7,539 nt of DNA from Chloroflexota bacterium (GTDB lineage: Bacteria > Chloroflexota > UBA5177 > JANWHV01). The notes under the pieces were generated by a model. That model did no database searches. It saw only the letters and a program-made list of their open reading frames with translations, and was not told where the DNA came from. The stretch spans positions 1 to 7,539 of the forward strand of contig JANWHV010000109.1 of assembly GCA_025450255.1 (NCBI GenBank). The letters are read 5' to 3'. A program made the translations under genes and the position numbers. This document shows positions 6,376 through 7,539 of the stretch, piece after piece; position 1 is the first letter of the stretch; the number at the start of each line of letters is the position of its first letter.

Positions 6376-6416
6376 GTTAACGCCTTTTTAACCCCGCCGT
6401 TAACCGCATCTTCACG
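6376..6416 (+). promoter_or_regulatory. Four direct TTAAC-type hexamers at 11-12 bp period, PhoP/PhoB-box-like
   Basis: Hexamers TTAACG (6377-6382), TTAACC (6388-6393), TTAACC (6400-6405) and TTCACG (6411-6416) start 11, 12 and 11 bases apart, one helical turn each. This resembles the direct-repeat boxes bound by OmpR/PhoB-family regulators, in particular the Bacillus PhoP box (TTAACA-like units with about 5-base spacers). The array sits 74-114 bases upstream of the receiver gene. The first and third copies also form a 10-bp inverted repeat, GCGGTTAACG (6373-6382) and CGTTAACCGC (6398-6407), so a dimeric repressor is an alternative reading. An isolated CGTTAA occurs at 6268-6273 on the ferritin-gene side. 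Confidence 0.45.
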
Positions 6417-6474
6417 CCGGCATGCTTTGCTACGTGCAGTGACGATGTACCGCGTGCGCCGGGGCGCAACGCGC

Positions 6475-6480
6475 GGAAGG
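6475..6480 (+). promoter_or_regulatory. Ribosome binding site of the receiver gene
   Basis: GGAAGG lies 9 bases before ATG 6490 and 3 bases before an in-frame GTG at 6484. The spacing favours ATG 6490, which also places the first beta strand (KTLLIVEDD) directly at the N-terminus as in other receivers. Confidence 0.6.
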
Positions 6481-6489
6481 TCCGTGTCG

Positions 6490-6876
6490 ATGAAGACATT
6501 GCTCATAGTCGAGGACGACGAAATCACCCGCGGCATGTTGCTGGAGATGTTGCGCGTAAACACGGACTGGCGCGCGATAGCGGTCGCGGACGGCCCCATG
6601 CTGCTCAAGACGGTGAGCGTGATCAGGCCGGACCTGGTGATCCTCGACATCGTGATGGACTACATGGATGGCCTGGAGGCGCATCGGTTGCTCCGCGAGC
6701 ACCCGTTCGGCGCCGACATTCCCGTGCTCTTCGTCACGGCCAATTTGGTGAAAGCCGAGGCCGCGCACCTGACCGGCGCGCACGCGTTGCTCGAAAAGCC
6801 ATTCCACCTGAACGTGCTGATCGACAAGGTTGAAACCATGCTGGCGTCGCCGGGCGCCGGGTCTTCACGGGTGTAA
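6490..6876 (+). CDS. Stand-alone response regulator receiver (CheY-like)
   Basis: This 128-residue protein is a single receiver domain with no DNA-binding or enzymatic output. The acidic pair Asp9-Asp10 (LLIVEDDE), the phospho-acceptor Asp53 (DLVILDIVMDYMDG), Thr83 (VLFVTAN) and Lys103 in LEKPF are all in place, so it should accept phosphate from a histidine kinase. After Lys103 there is only a last helix and a short tail (SPGAGSSRV). It must act by binding a partner, as in a phosphorelay, or modulate another protein. No kinase is adjacent; the nearest is the NarL-class kinase 4 kb upstream, whose typical partners carry LuxR-type outputs. The reading frame is open back to 6316, but the upstream residues do not look like part of a receiver and the ribosome binding site supports 6490. 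The upstream direct-repeat boxes suggest control by an OmpR/PhoB-type regulator. Confidence 0.93.
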   Translation: MKTLLIVEDDEITRGMLLEMLRVNTDWRAIAVADGPMLLKTVSVIRPDLVILDIVMDYMDGLEAHRLLREHPFGADIPVLFVTANLVKAEAAHLTGAHALLEKPFHLNVLIDKVETMLASPGAGSSRV

Positions 6877-7010
6877 GCAAGGTGTTGTTATATCCTGGCG
6901 CGACATAGAGCGAACCGCCACGTACGGGAGCATCGCAAGGCCGGGTTAGCCTGCCTGCGAGCGACTGCGCTCTACCCCTAATTATCGCCCACGCCTGCCG
7001 TGGCCGGGCA

Positions 7011-7052
7011 CACGAAGAAAACAACACGGAGATCGCGAAGATCGCGGAGGGA
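7011..7052 (+). repeat. Degenerate ACGGAG-type periodic intergenic element
   Basis: The run AACACGGAGATCGCGAAG continues into ATCGCGGAGG, a purine-rich 9-12 bp periodicity like that of the minus-strand element at 2575-2620. Its open frames give low-complexity Arg-rich or Glu/Ile/Ala-rich peptides typical of spurious translations of this repeat class. It is probably another, more diverged member of the same dispersed class. Confidence 0.4.
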
Positions 7053-7090
7053 CGCCTGGCGGCGTTCTCACGGTCGGTCCGCCGCCGCGC

Positions 7091-7123
7091 GAGCATACAT
7101 ATCCTGTGAAATCCGCCGGCAAT
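7091..7123 (+). repeat. 73-bp-spaced direct repeat, copy 1
   Basis: This 33-base segment matches 7164-7196 at 28 positions. The final 18 bases (gtgaaatccgccggcaat) are identical. All five differences are transitions. After the shared block the two copies diverge, apart from a GCGCACTTG..TGCA / GCGCACTGG.TGCA resemblance a little further on. Confidence 0.8.
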
Positions 7124-7163
7124 CCGGCAGTTCCGGCGTGCGCACTTGCTGCACATCCAGCGT

Positions 7164-7230
7164 GAGCATGTACATCTCGTGAAATCCGCCGGCAATGGTA
7201 CTAACGCGCACTGGTGCATGCGCGTGGCGG
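7164..7230 (+). repeat. Direct repeat copy 2 fused to dispersed repeat copy B, with inverted repeat
   Basis: The left part (7164-7196) is the second copy of the 33-base direct repeat. The right part (7181-7230) matches 5222-5271. It contains the inverted repeat ACGCGCA (7204-7210) / TGCGCGT (7219-7225) with an 8-base loop, ending 21 bases before the HTH/WYL start codon, an operator-like or 5'-leader position. In copy A the corresponding arms still pair with one G-T mismatch, so the dyad is preserved despite sequence change. Confidence 0.65.
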
Positions 7231-7246
7231 GTGTACAGTAGACAGC

Positions 7247-7539
7247 ATGAAGCAATTTCCCATTGGCCACGATCTTGGGACCCGGCTGGAGGAAACCAAG
7301 CGCATCACGCGCATCTTGCTGCTGGTGACAATCATTAGCAGCGCGCCCCGCCGCTGGACCCGGCGGAGGTTGAGCGAGCACTTCGAGATCAGCGAACGGC
7401 AGCTCGACAATGACTTCATGCAGATCCGGCAGGGTCTCAAGTGCGAGCTGAGGCACAGCCGCGAGGGCTACTACTTCACAAGGCTGCCGGAGCTGCCGCC
7501 GGTGCGCTACACCACGCCCGAGGCGCTGGCGCTGATCAC
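7247..7539 (+). CDS. HTH/WYL-domain transcriptional regulator, 5' part (runs off the window)
   Basis: An open frame from ATG 7247 continues without a stop to the window end, giving 97 complete codons. Residues about 19-77 form a DeoR-type winged helix-turn-helix: a first helix (KRITRILLLVTII), the recognition segment RRLSEHFEISERQLDNDFMQI and the wing EGYYFTRL. It is followed by the linker LPELPPVRYTTPEALALI, which in this family leads into a WYL ligand-sensing domain. That domain is beyond the window, so the WYL call is inferred from the HTH and linker style. WYL regulators act as dimers on inverted repeats and often control phage-defence or stress genes. An inverted repeat lies just upstream of the start, which fits autoregulation. 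The ribosome binding site is weak (only AGTAGACAGC before ATG). Confidence 0.8.
   Translation, partial: MKQFPIGHDLGTRLEETKRITRILLLVTIISSAPRRWTRRRLSEHFEISERQLDNDFMQIRQGLKCELRHSREGYYFTRLPELPPVRYTTPEALALI

Larger units (their letters stand above)
6877..7246 (+). other. Intergenic region holding repeats
   Basis: These 370 bases contain no gene I can support. They hold a weak stem (GAGCG 6959-6963 / CGCTC 6968-6972), a periodic ACGGAG-type element (7011-7052), two direct-repeat copies (7091-7123 and 7164-7196) and the inverted repeat just upstream of the HTH/WYL gene. A short TACAGT at 7234-7239 could be a -10 for that gene but has no matching -35. Confidence 0.6.

Noticed and set aside
6943..6977. 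Stem GAGCG/CGCTC with possible outer GGGTTA/TACCC pairing, considered as a tRNA fragment or terminator for the receiver gene
   Set aside because: The 5-bp stem, asymmetric bulges, lack of a T-run and absence of any TΨC or acceptor-stem pattern do not support either call.
7091..7196. The two 33-bp repeats considered as a CRISPR array
   Set aside because: There are only two imperfect units with a 40-base intervening sequence, no third unit and no cas gene in the window.

Overview
This is a GC-rich bacterial window carrying six genes and no rRNA, tRNA or CRISPR array. The gene styles suggest Chloroflexota (Thermomicrobia or Sphaerobacter-like) or a related high-GC environmental lineage. The styles I rely on are a Tat-exported ferritin-like protein, a lactone-oxidase-family flavoenzyme with the HWxKxH and DPxGxFLNxYL signatures, and an HTH/WYL regulator with an LPxLP linker. 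This assignment is an inference from protein style, not from a search.

Layout, left to right. A 771-residue soluble sensor histidine kinase (PAS-PAS-PAS-GAF-HisKA_3-HATPase, NarL class) is on the + strand at 137-2452. It converges on a minus-strand FAD-linked oxidoreductase of the aldonolactone/alditol oxidase family (2628-3848). The gap between them holds a copy of a widespread intergenic repeat whose translation reads 'HGGTETRR'. After 300 featureless bases comes a minus-strand Rpn-like PD-(D/E)XK nuclease (4149-5129). Its C-terminus contains eight 12-bp/four-residue repeats and two internal ATG codons, each preceded by a strong Shine-Dalgarno sequence. A 38-bp perfect palindrome (5274-5311) then follows the 3' end of a minus-strand Tat-exported ferritin-like protein (5339-6199). 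Divergent from that gene is a stand-alone CheY-like receiver (6490-6876). The shared upstream region has four TTAAC-type hexamers at 11-12 bp periodicity, resembling PhoP/PhoB-class boxes. A 370-bp stretch with direct repeats leads to the 5' part of a DeoR-type HTH/WYL regulator (7247 to the window edge).

The most notable candidate system is the Rpn-like gene. Rpn proteins have been described as gene-within-gene toxin-antitoxin/phage-defence modules, in which a separately translated C-terminal product (RpnS), with a helix of variable four-residue repeats, blocks the full-length nuclease (RpnL). The architecture here fits that model: a nuclease core, internal start sites with ribosome binding sites, and a 12-bp tandem array. 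In addition, a ~50-bp sequence with an internal inverted repeat occurs upstream of the Rpn-like gene and again just upstream of the WYL regulator. WYL proteins commonly control phage-defence genes, so common regulation is possible, although this is inference.

The histidine kinase and the receiver lie 4 kb apart, and neither has an adjacent partner. The receiver has no output domain, so it is not the usual LuxR-type partner of a NarL-class kinase. Nothing else ties the oxidase or the ferritin-like protein into an operon; most genes here look monocistronic.
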